A stretch of DNA of 64,000 nucleotides from Duganella sp. 1411 (GCF_017833525.1 NZ_JAFICD010000004.1:1-64000), one strand, 5' to 3'; shown: positions 42,666-53,045, numbered from the stretch's first letter. Program-made: numbers and translations. Notes: generated by a model not told the origin, from the letters alone.

Positions 42666-44036
42666 ATGTCGCTCTCGAACTTCCTGCTCGAACACACCGA
42701 TGCCATTCTTGAGGAATGGATGGCATTCGCCAGCACGCTGGCGCCGGCGAAATACAAATTCGACCGGACCATGCTACTCGACCACGCCAGGCACATGCTG
42801 GAGGCGATCGCGGCCGACCTGGCCACACCGGAATCGGCGTTCGAGCAAGCGCAGAAATCCAAGGGGCTGGGCGCCGGCCCGCAGGCCTTGCACGCCCGGG
42901 CGACGGCCGCCTCCCAGCACGGCATGGCGCGCATGCTATCGGGGTTCAGCCTGGTGGCGGCGGTGTCCGAATACCGCGCGCTGCGCGCCAGTGTGACGCG
43001 GCTGTGGGAGCGCGTGCCGGAGAACCAACCGATGCCGCCCGCCGGCGTGATCGACCTGATCCGGTTTAACGAGGCGATCGATCAGGCGCTGTCCGAATCG
43101 GTCACCAGCTACTACTTCGAGAAGGAGCAGAAAAACCGCGTGTTCGACGCCATCCTGTCGTCGACGCCCGACCTCAGCTTCACCTTCGACCTCGACGGCA
43201 GGTTCACCTACGCCAACAAGGCGTTTCTCGAGCTGGTGGGGCGGCCCCTGCACGAACTGCTGGAGAAAAATTACCAGGACCTGGATTTTCCCAACGCGGC
43301 CGAGAAAGACCGGCTGGTGCAACTGGTCATCCATTCCATGCAGCACGTGCGCGGCGAGATGCGCTACACGCTGCCGTCGGGACAGGAGGATCTGTACGAA
43401 TACATCTTCGTCCCCGTCATCGGCGACGACGGCCAGGTCGAAGCGGTCGCCGGCACTTCGCGCAACATCACCGACCGCAAGGCCGAGGAACTGCGCAACT
43501 GGCGGCTGGCCAACTTCGATCCGTTGACCGGCCTGCCCAACCGCTGCCTGTTCAGCGACCGGCTGGAACAGGAGGTGCGCCACGCCTGCCGCTCCGGCGC
43601 GCCGATCGCGCTGCTGTTCATCGACCTCGACAAGTTCAAGGACGCCAACGACCGCTACGGCCATGACGCCGGCGACCTGCTGCTGCACCACGCGGCGGCG
43701 CGCATGCGCTCGTGCGTGCGCGACACCGACACCGTGGCCCGCCTCGGCGGCGACGAGTTCACGATCCTGTTGCAAGACCTGGGCGGGAACGGCCACGTGG
43801 AGAACGTCGCCCGCAAAATACTGCGCCAGATGGAAAAACCGTTCCACATCAAGCGGCATGACATCGACATCGGCGCCAGCATCGGCATCGCGCTGGCGCC
43901 GTCGGACGCCGCGACGCCGGACGCGCTGATGGCGCTCGCCGACCACGCCATGTACGCGGCCAAGGCGGCCGGCGGCAACCGCTTCAGCTTTTTCTCCCGT
44001 CCGTCGCCGGACGGCGAGGATAGCCCCCAAATTTGA
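42666..44036 (+). CDS. RsbRD-like/PAS/GGEEF diguanylate cyclase
   Basis: A 456-residue soluble protein. N-terminal helical domain (about 1-155; LLEHTDAILEEW) similar to RsbRD/RsbR N-terminal sensor domains, PAS domain (about 158-275, SSTPDLSFTFDLDGRFTYANKAFLELVG) and GGEEF domain (about 285-445) starting DPLTGLPNR, with active-site RLGGDEF. The GGDEF form is catalytically competent in principle. No transmembrane segment is seen. The signal is not evident. Confidence 0.88.
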   Translation: MSLSNFLLEHTDAILEEWMAFASTLAPAKYKFDRTMLLDHARHMLEAIAADLATPESAFEQAQKSKGLGAGPQALHARATAASQHGMARMLSGFSLVAAVSEYRALRASVTRLWERVPENQPMPPAGVIDLIRFNEAIDQALSESVTSYYFEKEQKNRVFDAILSSTPDLSFTFDLDGRFTYANKAFLELVGRPLHELLEKNYQDLDFPNAAEKDRLVQLVIHSMQHVRGEMRYTLPSGQEDLYEYIFVPVIGDDGQVEAVAGTSRNITDRKAEELRNWRLANFDPLTGLPNRCLFSDRLEQEVRHACRSGAPIALLFIDLDKFKDANDRYGHDAGDLLLHHAAARMRSCVRDTDTVARLGGDEFTILLQDLGGNGHVENVARKILRQMEKPFHIKRHDIDIGASIGIALAPSDAATPDALMALADHAMYAAKAAGGNRFSFFSRPSPDGEDSPQI

Positions 44037-44049
44037 GGGCGGCGCGCGC

Positions 44050-46839
44050 CTACAGCGGATTGCCGTCGGCGTCGATCTTGCGCACCTCGCCCAGGTTGAG
44101 TTCGCGCACGCCGGCCTCCACCTTGCTCAGGTCGCCCACCACCACCCACACCAGCCGGCCCGGCGCGATGGTGCGCGCGGCCAGCGCGTTGGCCTGCTCG
44201 GGCGTCATCGCCAGCACCGTGTCGGTGAAGGTGTTGTAGTAGTTCTCCGGCAGCTTGTACTGCAGGATGGTGGCGTAGGCGCCGGCCAGCTGGCCGGCCG
44301 TTTCAAACGAGCCCGCCAGCGCCAAGGTCTCGTTGTTCTTGGCGTCGGCCAGTTCGGCGGCGGTGATCGGCCTGGCGCCGGCGATGTCGCCGTATTCGCG
44401 CACCAGCTCCCGCAGCGCTTCCCTGGTCTTGTCGCTCTGCACCGGCGAGGTGCTCATATACAGCCGCTGGCCCAGCGCCGGCGGCAGGCTCGAGCGCACG
44501 CCGTACGACCAGTGCTTGTCTTCGCGCAGGTTCATATTGATGCGCGAACCGAAGTTGCCGCCGAAGATGTTGTTGACCACGCCGAGCTGCACCGCGTCCG
44601 GCGCATTGCGCGGCGGCGCCAGCTGCACGCCGTAGATCACGCTCTGCAGCGCACCCGGCTTGTCCATCAAGTAGACCACCGGCTGGTCGGCCGGCGCCAC
44701 CCGGGCGATGGTCTTCTTCGGCGTCGCGCCGGCCTTCCAGCCGCCGAAGGCTTGTTCCAGCAGCGGCGTGATCTCGGCCAGCGTGGTGTCGCCCACCACC
44801 AGCAAGGTCGCGTTGTTGGGCGTGAACCAGGCCTGGTGGTACTTGACCAGGTCGTCGCGGCCGATGCGGGCCACGGCCGCCTCGGTGCCGCTGCCGGTCA
44901 GCGGCAGCGCATAGGCGTGGCCCTTGCCGTACACCAGCGCCGGAATGACGCGCAGGGCCATCGTCGACGGATTGGCCTTCTCCCGCTGGATCGCGGCAAG
45001 CTGGTCCTTCTTCAAGCGGTCCAGCTCGTGCTGCGCGAAGGCCGGGTGCAGCAGCACGTCGGCGTACACGGCTAGCGCCTTGGGCATGGTCGCCTTGAGC
45101 GCGTCCAGTTGCACGAAGGCGCCGTCGAGATTGATGCTGGTGGAGAAGTTGGCGCCCAGCGATTCGAATTCCTCGCTGATCCGGCTGGCGTCGCGGGTGG
45201 CGGTGCCCTCGTCGAGCATGTTCATCGTCAGGCTCGCCAGTCCGGGCAGCTCCTGCGAATCGGACGCGTAGCCGGCGTCGATCATCATCGACAGGTTGAC
45301 CAGCGGCGCGGCGTGGCGCTCGGCCAACACCACTTTCAGGCCGTTGGACAAGGTGGCCTTTTGCATCGGCGGCAGGTTCAGCGATTCGGCCTTGCCCAGC
45401 GGCGGCGGCTGGCTGCGGTCCAGTTTGGCCGTGGTGGCGTAATTGGTGGCGAACGGCTTGACCTCCAGCACGTAATCGCCATCGGCCAGCCATTCGTTCA
45501 TCGCCTGCCTGACTTGCGCCGGCGTGGCCGCCTTGATCGCCGCCAGGTATTGCTTGTAGCAATCCGGGTTGCCGGTGTAGGTGGCGCAGCTGGCCAGCAG
45601 GTCGCTCTTGCCGCCGAAGCCGCCCACGCGTTCGACGATGCGGGTGTAGTAGGCCAGGATCGCCGTCTTGGCGATCTCCAGTTCGGCGGCGGTCGGGCCG
45701 GACTTCATCAGCGCGCGCAACTCCTCGTCGGCCGTGGCCTCGAGCTTGCGCACGTCGGCGCCGGGGCGCGCGGTCAGGATCACCTGGAACTGGCCGGCGA
45801 TCTCGGAACTGTTGTTGCCCACGCTGGCGCTGCTCGCCAACTGGTCCTTGTAGACCAGGCGCTTGTAGAGGCGCGACGTCTTGCCGCCGCCCAGCATGTT
45901 CGCGGCCAGGTCCAGCAGCGGTTCGGTCGCGGTGTGCGCGCCGGGCACGTTCCACACGCGGTACAGGCGCGCCTGCGGCACCCGGTCCTCGACCGTGCCG
46001 CGCTGCGTGCCGCTGCGCTTGGCGATCCACTCGCGGTGCTTGGCCAGCGGCGGGCCGGCCGGAATGTCGCCGTAGTATTTCTCGACCTTCTCGCGCGCCT
46101 GTTCCGGCGTGATGTCGCCGGCCAGCACCAGCACCACGTTGTTCGGCCCGTAGTTGGTCTTGAACCATTCCTGCACGTCGGTCATCGAGGCCGCGTCGAG
46201 GTCGGCCATCGAGCCGATCGTCGTCCACGAGTAGGGATGGCCGGCCGGCCAGGTGTTCTCGGTCAGCAACTGGCGCGTGACGCCATACGGCTGGTTCTCG
46301 CCCTGGCGCTTTTCGTTCTGCACGACGCCGCGCTGCAGGTCCAGTTTTTTCTTGTCCAGCACGCCAAGCAGGTGCCCCATGCGGTCGCTTTCGGCGAACA
46401 GCGCGTAGTCCAGCATCGAGGTCGGCACGTTCTCGAAGTAGTTGGTGCGGTCGGGATTGGTGGTGCCGTTCAGGTCGGTCGCGCCGACCTGCTGCATGGC
46501 GTTGATGTAGGTCTTGTTGAAGTTGTCGCTGCCGCTGAACATCAGGTGCTCGAACAGGTGGGCGAAGCCGGTCTTGCCGGGCTTTTCGTTCTTCGAGCCG
46601 ACGTGGTACCAGGTGTTGACGGCCACCACCGGCGTCTTGTGGTCCTCGTGGACCAGCAGCGTCAAGCCGTTTTTCAGCACGAACCGGGTGTACGGGATAT
46701 CGGGAATCGCGATGTCGGACTTCGCCGCCTTGGTGGCGGCCGGCTTGGCGGCGGCGGCTTGCGCGGCGCCGGCGGCCAGCAGCGCGACGGACATGGCGAC
46801 GCACGCCGCGGTCTTGGTGGGGCGGATAAACATGGTCAT
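44050..46839 (-). CDS. M16 family zinc metallopeptidase, exported
   Basis: A 929-residue two-unit M16 (pitrilysin-like) peptidase. Signal peptide (about 1-29, ending AQAAAA). The first unit carries the inverted zinc motif HLFEH in TGFAHLFEHLMF and the downstream Glu; the second unit lacks it, as expected for the inactive half. ATG 46839 has AGGAG 7 nt upstream. Located with the M28 gene on the same strand (96 nt apart); probably periplasmic peptide degradation. Substrate unknown. Confidence 0.92.
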   Translation of the reverse strand: MTMFIRPTKTAACVAMSVALLAAGAAQAAAAKPAATKAAKSDIAIPDIPYTRFVLKNGLTLLVHEDHKTPVVAVNTWYHVGSKNEKPGKTGFAHLFEHLMFSGSDNFNKTYINAMQQVGATDLNGTTNPDRTNYFENVPTSMLDYALFAESDRMGHLLGVLDKKKLDLQRGVVQNEKRQGENQPYGVTRQLLTENTWPAGHPYSWTTIGSMADLDAASMTDVQEWFKTNYGPNNVVLVLAGDITPEQAREKVEKYYGDIPAGPPLAKHREWIAKRSGTQRGTVEDRVPQARLYRVWNVPGAHTATEPLLDLAANMLGGGKTSRLYKRLVYKDQLASSASVGNNSSEIAGQFQVILTARPGADVRKLEATADEELRALMKSGPTAAELEIAKTAILAYYTRIVERVGGFGGKSDLLASCATYTGNPDCYKQYLAAIKAATPAQVRQAMNEWLADGDYVLEVKPFATNYATTAKLDRSQPPPLGKAESLNLPPMQKATLSNGLKVVLAERHAAPLVNLSMMIDAGYASDSQELPGLASLTMNMLDEGTATRDASRISEEFESLGANFSTSINLDGAFVQLDALKATMPKALAVYADVLLHPAFAQHELDRLKKDQLAAIQREKANPSTMALRVIPALVYGKGHAYALPLTGSGTEAAVARIGRDDLVKYHQAWFTPNNATLLVVGDTTLAEITPLLEQAFGGWKAGATPKKTIARVAPADQPVVYLMDKPGALQSVIYGVQLAPPRNAPDAVQLGVVNNIFGGNFGSRINMNLREDKHWSYGVRSSLPPALGQRLYMSTSPVQSDKTREALRELVREYGDIAGARPITAAELADAKNNETLALAGSFETAGQLAGAYATILQYKLPENYYNTFTDTVLAMTPEQANALAARTIAPGRLVWVVVGDLSKVEAGVRELNLGEVRKIDADGNPL

Positions 46840-46935
46840 GCGGTATCTCCTGGTGGCGGGACGTTCCGTACATGTGCGCGCCGGCATCCCGGCCGGCGCG
46901 CAACCATTTTTATGGCATTTTAGCCAACCACGACA

Positions 46936-48594
46936 CTATTTACGCTGGGCCGCGGTGGCGTCGCGCGCGCCGCGGAACTCGGCGTCCGGCGCCCAGTTCG
47001 GCCAGCCCTTGGATTCGGCCAGGTCGCGCCCCAGCGAATACAGCATGCCGAGGTCGTGCGCCATGCCCTTGAACGACCAGCCGGCGCTCCACTCGTCCGA
47101 CGGCTGGTGGTAGTTGTTGGTGGTGTAGCTTTCCTCGGCCTGCTTGCCGGCCCGCAGGCCGCCGTCGACGAAATCATCGCCCGAGCCATAGGAAATGGCC
47201 GGCACGCCGCGCTTGGCGAACGGGAAGTGGTCGGAACGGAAGAAGTGGCCCGCCTCCGGTTTCGGATCGGGCGAGTACACCAGATCCCATTGCTTGGCCT
47301 TGGCGATCAACTGGTCGAGCAACTCGACCTTGGCGCTGCCCGAGATGGTGAAGTTGCGCGACACGCCCTGCGGGCTCAACGCGTCCATATTGATCACGCC
47401 GGCCGTGCGCGCCAGCGGATACAGCGGAAACTGCGCGTAATATTCCGAGCCGAGCAAGCCCTTCTCCTCGGCCGTCACCGCCAGGAACAGCACGCTGCGC
47501 GCGGGCGCCGGCGCCTTGCCATAGGCGCGCGCCAGCTCCAGCAGCGCGGCCAGGCCGGTGCCGTTGTCGACCGCGCCGTTGTAGATCTTGTCGCCCTTGG
47601 CGTCGGGCAGGCCGACGCCAAGGTGGTCCCAGTGGGCGCTGTAGATCACGGTCTCGTCCGGCTTGCTGGCGCCGACCACGCGCGCGGCCACGTTCTTCGA
47701 CGTGATCACGTGCGCGTCGACCGCGTAGTGGGCCGACAGCGTCACGTCCTTCAGCTGCACCGGCTTGAAGTCGCGCGTCTGCGCCAGTTTCTTGAGCGCC
47801 TCGAAATCCTGGCCGCCGCGCTTGAACAGGTCGGCCGCCAGGTCGCGCTGTATCCACGCCTCCATCGGCGCGTGCGCCTCGGCCGGCTTCTTGCGCACGA
47901 TGTCGTACATCACGTTGGTGTTGGAGTTCTTCACCGTCGCCCAGCCGTACGAGGCCGGCGCCGTCTCGTGCACGATGATGGTGCCGAGCGCGCCGCGCTT
48001 GGCCATTTCCTCGTATTTATAGGTCCAGCGGCCGTAGTAGGTCATGGCCTTGCCGCCGAAATCGCCCTCGCCGGTCTCGAAATCGGGATCGTTGATCAGC
48101 ACCACCGCCAGCTTGCCCTTCAGGTCGACGCCCTTGAAATCGTCCCACTTGCGCTCGGGCGCGGTCACGCCGTAGCCGACGAACACCAGCGGCGCGTTCT
48201 TGATGTCGACCAGTTTGGCGCCGTTCATCGCGGCGCGCACGGCCAGGTCGTCGCCCTGCTTCAATTCCTGGCTGCCCTTGGCGTCCTTGACCGACAGCTT
48301 GACCGGTCCCTTGATCTCGAAACGGCCCAGCGGCACGTCCTGGGTCCAGCCGCGCTGGTCTTTTTTGCCCTTGACCGGGTCGCCGCCCGGCTGCAGGCCG
48401 GCCGCCTTGAACTGCTCGATCAGGTAATTGACGGTCTTGGTTTCACCGGCGGTGTTCGGGCCGCGGCCCTCGAACTCGTCGGACGACAGCACCTTGACGT
48501 CCTGCGACAGTTTCTGCGGATTGAATTCGGGACCGGCGGCGGCCTGCGCCAGACCGGCGGCAAGCAGGGAAGCGATGAGCAGCGTGTGTTTCAA
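46936..48594 (-). CDS. M28 family aminopeptidase, exported, TTG start
   Basis: A 552-residue secreted zinc aminopeptidase. Signal peptide 1-18 (HTLLIASLLAAGLAQAAA), a PA-like insert domain (about 150-270), then the M28 catalytic domain with YSAHWDHLGVG (zinc His/Asp), DNGTGLAALLELARA, VTAEEKGLLGSEYY (catalytic Glu pair) and the distal FRSDHFPFAKRGVPA. The TTG at 48594 is chosen because GGAGG sits 6 nt before it and it begins the signal peptide exactly; no ATG serves. Confidence 0.9.
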   Translation of the reverse strand: MKHTLLIASLLAAGLAQAAAGPEFNPQKLSQDVKVLSSDEFEGRGPNTAGETKTVNYLIEQFKAAGLQPGGDPVKGKKDQRGWTQDVPLGRFEIKGPVKLSVKDAKGSQELKQGDDLAVRAAMNGAKLVDIKNAPLVFVGYGVTAPERKWDDFKGVDLKGKLAVVLINDPDFETGEGDFGGKAMTYYGRWTYKYEEMAKRGALGTIIVHETAPASYGWATVKNSNTNVMYDIVRKKPAEAHAPMEAWIQRDLAADLFKRGGQDFEALKKLAQTRDFKPVQLKDVTLSAHYAVDAHVITSKNVAARVVGASKPDETVIYSAHWDHLGVGLPDAKGDKIYNGAVDNGTGLAALLELARAYGKAPAPARSVLFLAVTAEEKGLLGSEYYAQFPLYPLARTAGVINMDALSPQGVSRNFTISGSAKVELLDQLIAKAKQWDLVYSPDPKPEAGHFFRSDHFPFAKRGVPAISYGSGDDFVDGGLRAGKQAEESYTTNNYHQPSDEWSAGWSFKGMAHDLGMLYSLGRDLAESKGWPNWAPDAEFRGARDATAAQRK

Positions 48595-48666
48595 GATAAA
48601 CCTCCATGGGAAACAGATCGACAATACTGCCATGAAACCACAAGTCCAGCAATCGAACCCGGTACG

Positions 48667-48693
48667 GGGGTCGTCCCGCCCGGGTACGACCCC
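48667..48693. repeat. Second copy of the GGGGTCG palindrome family
   Basis: Arms GGGGTCGTCCCG (48667-48678) and CGGGTACGACCCC (48681-48693), related to the perfect palindrome at 19147-19174 and equally intergenic. The arms differ by one base insertion. Confidence 0.5.
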
Positions 48694-48790
48694 AGGCAGG
48701 GCGCCGTGCGGGTTGCTAAGTGAGCCGTCGAACAGTGCACTGGCGGACGCTGGCGCACACTGATCGCTTCATTGCGAACCGGAGCATTCC

Positions 48791-49612
48791 ATGCCCGAAG
48801 GACCATCGATCGTCATCATGCGCGAGCAGACGGCCGGCTTCATCGGCAAAACCATCGTGCGCGCCAGCGGCAACACCAACGGCGTCGACATGGCGGCGCT
48901 GCCAGGCCAGCCGGTGCTGGACCTGCGCAGCTGGGGCAAGCACTTCCTGATCCGGCTGCCGGAGCTGGCGCTGCGCATCCACCTGCTGATGTTCGGCAGC
49001 TACCGCATCAACGAGCGCAAGGACGCGCAGCCGCGCCTGAGCCTGGAGTTTGACGATGGCGAGGAATTGAATTTCTACACCTGCTCGATCAAGACGATAG
49101 ACGCCGACCTCGACAGCCAATACGACTGGCGCGGCGACATCATGTCCGACCAATGGTCGGCGCCGGCGGCGCTCAAGAAACTGCGCGCCGCGCCGGACAC
49201 GCTGGTGTGCGACGCCCTGCTCGACCAGACCATCTTCGCCGGGGTCGGCAACATCATCAAGAACGAGGTGCTGTTCCGCATCCGCGTCCATCCGCTGTCG
49301 AACGTGGGCGCGTTGCCGGCGGCCAAGCTGCGCGAGCTGGTGGCGCAGGCGCGCGCATACAGTTTCGATTTTCTCGAGTGGAAGAAAGCCTTCGTGCTCA
49401 AGCAGCATTGGCTGGCGCACACCAAGCGCGTCTGCCCGCGCTGCGACCTGCCGTTCCACAAAGGCCATCTGGGCAAGACGCAGCGCCGCAGCTTCTTCTG
49501 CCCCAACTGCCAGAAACAGTATCCGGCCGCGCCGCTCCCGGCCGAAAAGCCCGTCAGACCAGTCCGGTCAGGTAGTAAAGCGCGATCACAAAGAACACCG
49601 CCGCCGTCTTGA
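48791..49612 (+). CDS. nei: Endonuclease VIII-like DNA glycosylase (Fpg/Nei family)
   Basis: A 273-residue base-excision repair glycosylase/AP lyase. N-terminal PEGPSI provides the nucleophilic Pro2 and Glu3. The helix-two-turn-helix DQTIFAGVGNIIKNEVLF binds DNA, and a C-terminal zinc finger has CPRC and CPNC (about residues 223 and 246). The first residues and lack of the Fpg-specific loop favour Nei. GGAG lies 7 nt before the ATG. Its 3' end overlaps the convergent GntP-family gene by 59 bp. Confidence 0.9.
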   Translation: MPEGPSIVIMREQTAGFIGKTIVRASGNTNGVDMAALPGQPVLDLRSWGKHFLIRLPELALRIHLLMFGSYRINERKDAQPRLSLEFDDGEELNFYTCSIKTIDADLDSQYDWRGDIMSDQWSAPAALKKLRAAPDTLVCDALLDQTIFAGVGNIIKNEVLFRIRVHPLSNVGALPAAKLRELVAQARAYSFDFLEWKKAFVLKQHWLAHTKRVCPRCDLPFHKGHLGKTQRRSFFCPNCQKQYPAAPLPAEKPVRPVRSGSKARSQRTPPPS

Positions 49613-50960
49613 TGACGGTGATGCCGAAAATCTCGCGGTACGATTGCTTGTGCGTCAGCCCGGTCACCGCCAGCAGCGTGATGACGGCGCCGTTGTGCGG
49701 CAAGGTGTCCATGCCGCCGCTGGCCATCGCCACCACGCGGTGCATCACCTCGAGCGGAATGTGCGCCGCCTCGGCCGCCCGGATGAACTGGTCGGACATG
49801 GCCGCCAGCGCGATGCTCATGCCGCCCGAGGCCGAGCCGGTGATGCCGGCCAAGGTGGTCACCGACACCGCCGCGTTGACCAGCGGATCGGGCACGCTCT
49901 TGAGCGCGCCGCTGACGGCGACGAAGCCGGGCAGCGCCGCGATGACGCCGCCGAAACCGTATTCCGACGCCGTGTTCATCGCCGCCAGCAGCGCGCCGCC
50001 GACGGCCGCCTTGGTGCCCTCGGCAAAGGCGTCGCGCACCCGGCCGAACGCCGTCACGACGACGAACACGATGCCCACCAGCAGCGCGCCCTCGACCGCC
50101 CAGATGCCGACCAGGGTCTTGATCGGCGTGTTGACGGTCGCGTGCAGGCCGGGCAAGGCGTCGGCCGTCAGCGCGTAGTTCTCGCCGTACCAGCCCGGTA
50201 TCATCTTGGTCAGCGCGAAGTTGACGGCGCCCACCAGCAACAGCGGCGCCACCGACAGCAGCGGATGCGGCAGCGCGCCCTTCGGCGCCCGCCCCGCCGC
50301 CGGCGCGGCCTTGTCGTCGGCGCCGTAGCCCTCGCCGGTGGCCATCACCGCGCGGCGGCGCCATTCCAGGAAGGCCAGCCCGGCGGCCAGGGTGGCGATG
50401 CCGCCTATCGTGCCCAACCACGGCGCGGCCCAGCCGGTGGTCTTGAAGAAGGTGGTCGGGATGATGTTCTGGATCTGCGGCGTGCCCGGCAAGGTGTCCA
50501 TGGTGAACGAGAACGCCCCCAGCGCGATGGCGCCCGGCATCAGCCGCTTGGGGATGCCGCTCTGGCGGTAGAGCTCGGCCGCGAACGGGTAGACGGCGAA
50601 CACCACCACGAACAGCGACACGCCGCCGTAGGTCAGCAGCGCGCACACCAGCACGATGACGGCGTTGGCGCGCGTGCGGCCGATGTAGCGGATCGCGGCG
50701 ACGACGATCGCTTCGGAAAAGCCGGACATCTCGATTAGCTTGCCAAACACCGCGCCCAGCAGGAAGACCGGGAAATACAGCTTGATGAAGCCGACCATCT
50801 TGTCCATGAAGATGCCGCTGAACACCGGCGCCACCGCGCCCGGGTCGGTCAGCAGCACGGCGCCGAGCGCGGCCACCGGCGCGAACAGGATCACGCTGTA
50901 GCCGCGGTAGGCGGCCAGCATCAGGAACACCAGTGCGGCGAGAACGATCAGGAAGGACAT
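49554..50960 (-). CDS. GntP-family permease
   Basis: A 468-residue inner-membrane transporter with about 12-13 hydrophobic helices. GntP-type segments such as GITGSASGGMSIALAAM and DTLPHNGAVITLLAVTGLTHKQ are clear. Members move gluconate, citrate-like or hydroxybutyrate substrates with protons. GGAG lies 5 nt before ATG 50960. Not linked to catabolic genes here, so substrate remains open. Its 3' end lies inside the nei gene. Confidence 0.88.
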   Translation of the reverse strand: MSFLIVLAALVFLMLAAYRGYSVILFAPVAALGAVLLTDPGAVAPVFSGIFMDKMVGFIKLYFPVFLLGAVFGKLIEMSGFSEAIVVAAIRYIGRTRANAVIVLVCALLTYGGVSLFVVVFAVYPFAAELYRQSGIPKRLMPGAIALGAFSFTMDTLPGTPQIQNIIPTTFFKTTGWAAPWLGTIGGIATLAAGLAFLEWRRRAVMATGEGYGADDKAAPAAGRAPKGALPHPLLSVAPLLLVGAVNFALTKMIPGWYGENYALTADALPGLHATVNTPIKTLVGIWAVEGALLVGIVFVVVTAFGRVRDAFAEGTKAAVGGALLAAMNTASEYGFGGVIAALPGFVAVSGALKSVPDPLVNAAVSVTTLAGITGSASGGMSIALAAMSDQFIRAAEAAHIPLEVMHRVVAMASGGMDTLPHNGAVITLLAVTGLTHKQSYREIFGITVIKTAAVFFVIALYYLTGLV

Positions 50961-51043
50961 GCCGGCTCCATACATTGTTGGTTGCCGGACATTGTAGAGT
51001 TAAACGCAACGATCCGCCGCGCGCACGCGGCGATTGTCGGCAT

Positions 51044-52864
51044 TTACTTCGACAACGTTGTTACGCCGCACATCTGGTACGGATACGGCTCCTTGCCCAC
51101 CGCCGCCTGATGGATGGCGCAACTGCCGGGGTCGAGCCGCAAGCCATATTGCGGCAGCTTTTGCGCCAGCGCGGCGACGGTGGCGCGGTCGAGCGCGGCC
51201 AGGTCGAGGCGATATTTGGCCGGCAGGTCGAAGGTGCAGCCGCCGTCCGGCAGCGCGCGCACCTCGACCGTGCGCTTGAGCAGCCACGCCAGCTTGCGGC
51301 AGCCGGACGGGTTGTCGGTCAGGCCCAGCGCCCGTGCCACGGCCAGCTTGCGCAGGCGCGAACCGTCGCGCTCGTTCTTGCTGGCGGCGAACAGCAGATA
51401 GTGCGGACCGGCGCGCTCGGCGATGGCCTTGTCGCGCAGCGCGCGCCAAGCCGGCGCTTCGGGGAAACCGGTGCCCAGCGAAATGACCTTGACCTCGGGC
51501 GGCAGGAAGGTCGACATCCAGCCCGACGGCGGATCGGGCTGGGCGAGGAAGACGATGCTTTGCGCCGGCGTGGCGAACGCCGGCAGCTCGGCGCTGAAGG
51601 CGCGTTCGCCCCAGGCCTGGTGTCCCCAGTTTGCGATCGGAAACACGGCGACCGCCAGCAACGCCAGCGCCACGCCGGCCCAGCGCGGCGCGGACGGCGC
51701 CAGGTAACGCCAGACGATCCAGATCATCAGCGGCGCCAGCAGCTCGAGCGGCACCAGATAGCGGTAGATGCTGAACATGCGCATCCAGACCACATAGGCG
51801 GCGACAAAAAACACCAGCGTGAAGGCGGCGCGGGCGTCGAGCGATGCCGGCCGGCCGGCGGCGCGGCGCCGCAACAGCCAGACCACGGCGAACGCCGCCA
51901 GCAGCACGTACAGCAGCGGCCACACCGCCAGCTTCATCGGCAACTCGGAGACGCGGCGCGGGTTGAACGCGAAGATGAACGGCCACAGCAGGTTTTCGAT
52001 CCAGCCGACGGGGCGGAAATAAAAGTCGATGACGCCGTTCTCGGTCGCCAGCGGGCTGTGGAAGATATTGTTAAATTGCGGGAACAAGGGATTGCCGAAG
52101 GTATGCCACATCTTGACGAACCACCAGCCGGCTGTGGCCGCCACGCCGCCCAGCACGCCGACCCCGAACACCAGCGCCAGCCGCAGGCGCGGCCACCACG
52201 GCAGCGGCACGGCCAGCAGGGCCAGGCACAAGGCCACCGCGTAGGTCGCGTTGGTCAGCTTGAGTCCGGCGCTCACGCCCATCAGCAGGCCGGCGCCGGC
52301 CAGCGTCAGGCCGGCCCGGGCGCGCCATTGCAGCAAGCCGTCCCAATGGCGCAGCACGCTGTACAGCGAGCCGAGCACGAACAGCGCCGTCAGGTTGTCG
52401 CCCATCGTATTGCCCAGCTCGCTCAAGAAACCGGGCGCGAACAGGCAGGCGCCGGCCAGCAGCAGCACCAGGCGCCGCTGCGGGCCCACCAGTTGGCGCG
52501 CGATGCCGGCCAACAAGACGAAGTTCAAGCCGTGCAGCGTCCCCAGCACGAAGCCGACCCATTGCGGCGGCAACCAGCGGTTCAAAAAATAGTACGGCAG
52601 CTCGATGGTGGGGTTGAAATAGGTCTGGAAACCGGCCGGCGCCAGATCAAAGCCGACGCGGCCGTTGACCAGCGCGTGCGCGTTATATAAGTGGTAGTTG
52701 CGCATATCCCAGCCGTCGTCCTGGCCGTTCGCCAGCGACAGCAGGCCCAACAGCACTGGCACGATCCAGGCGGCGTGCCAGGCGGCGCGCGGATGATCCA
52801 GAAAGGCGGTGCGCCGGGCGAACCAGGCGTGCAGCGCCGCCAGCCGATGGTGCGGGAAATTCAT
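51044..52864 (-). CDS. GT-C-like integral membrane protein
   Basis: A 606-residue protein with about ten hydrophobic helices over residues 30-440 and a soluble C-terminal part (about 450-606). The first loop has GQDDGWDMRNYHLYNAHAL, where a membrane-embedded acidic pair after the first helix is typical of GT-C glycosyltransferases (ArnT/PMT/Alg families). I recognise no specific family. It may attach a sugar to a lipid- or protein-linked acceptor (inference). It is separated from GntP by 83 nt on the same strand. Confidence 0.6.
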   Translation of the reverse strand: MNFPHHRLAALHAWFARRTAFLDHPRAAWHAAWIVPVLLGLLSLANGQDDGWDMRNYHLYNAHALVNGRVGFDLAPAGFQTYFNPTIELPYYFLNRWLPPQWVGFVLGTLHGLNFVLLAGIARQLVGPQRRLVLLLAGACLFAPGFLSELGNTMGDNLTALFVLGSLYSVLRHWDGLLQWRARAGLTLAGAGLLMGVSAGLKLTNATYAVALCLALLAVPLPWWPRLRLALVFGVGVLGGVAATAGWWFVKMWHTFGNPLFPQFNNIFHSPLATENGVIDFYFRPVGWIENLLWPFIFAFNPRRVSELPMKLAVWPLLYVLLAAFAVVWLLRRRAAGRPASLDARAAFTLVFFVAAYVVWMRMFSIYRYLVPLELLAPLMIWIVWRYLAPSAPRWAGVALALLAVAVFPIANWGHQAWGERAFSAELPAFATPAQSIVFLAQPDPPSGWMSTFLPPEVKVISLGTGFPEAPAWRALRDKAIAERAGPHYLLFAASKNERDGSRLRKLAVARALGLTDNPSGCRKLAWLLKRTVEVRALPDGGCTFDLPAKYRLDLAALDRATVAALAQKLPQYGLRLDPGSCAIHQAAVGKEPYPYQMCGVTTLSK

Positions 52865-53045
52865 GGCGCGCAGCCCTCGTCCGGCGATGGCGCCGGCCTG
52901 GACGGATGGGCGCCAGGGAGCGCGAGGGCGATGTGCTGATGGCTCGGTTTGTTCATGTGCGGGGCGGAAGAAATCAAGGCCGCCATTATAAGCTTGCGAA
53001 AAACAAAACCCTAATTATTTGCTATTGGGCAATAAGAGACACCGG

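Noticed and set aside
45109..46923. A 604-codon frame antisense to the M16 peptidase
   Set aside because: Same codon-bias artefact; the opposite strand has the signal peptide and HxxEH motif.
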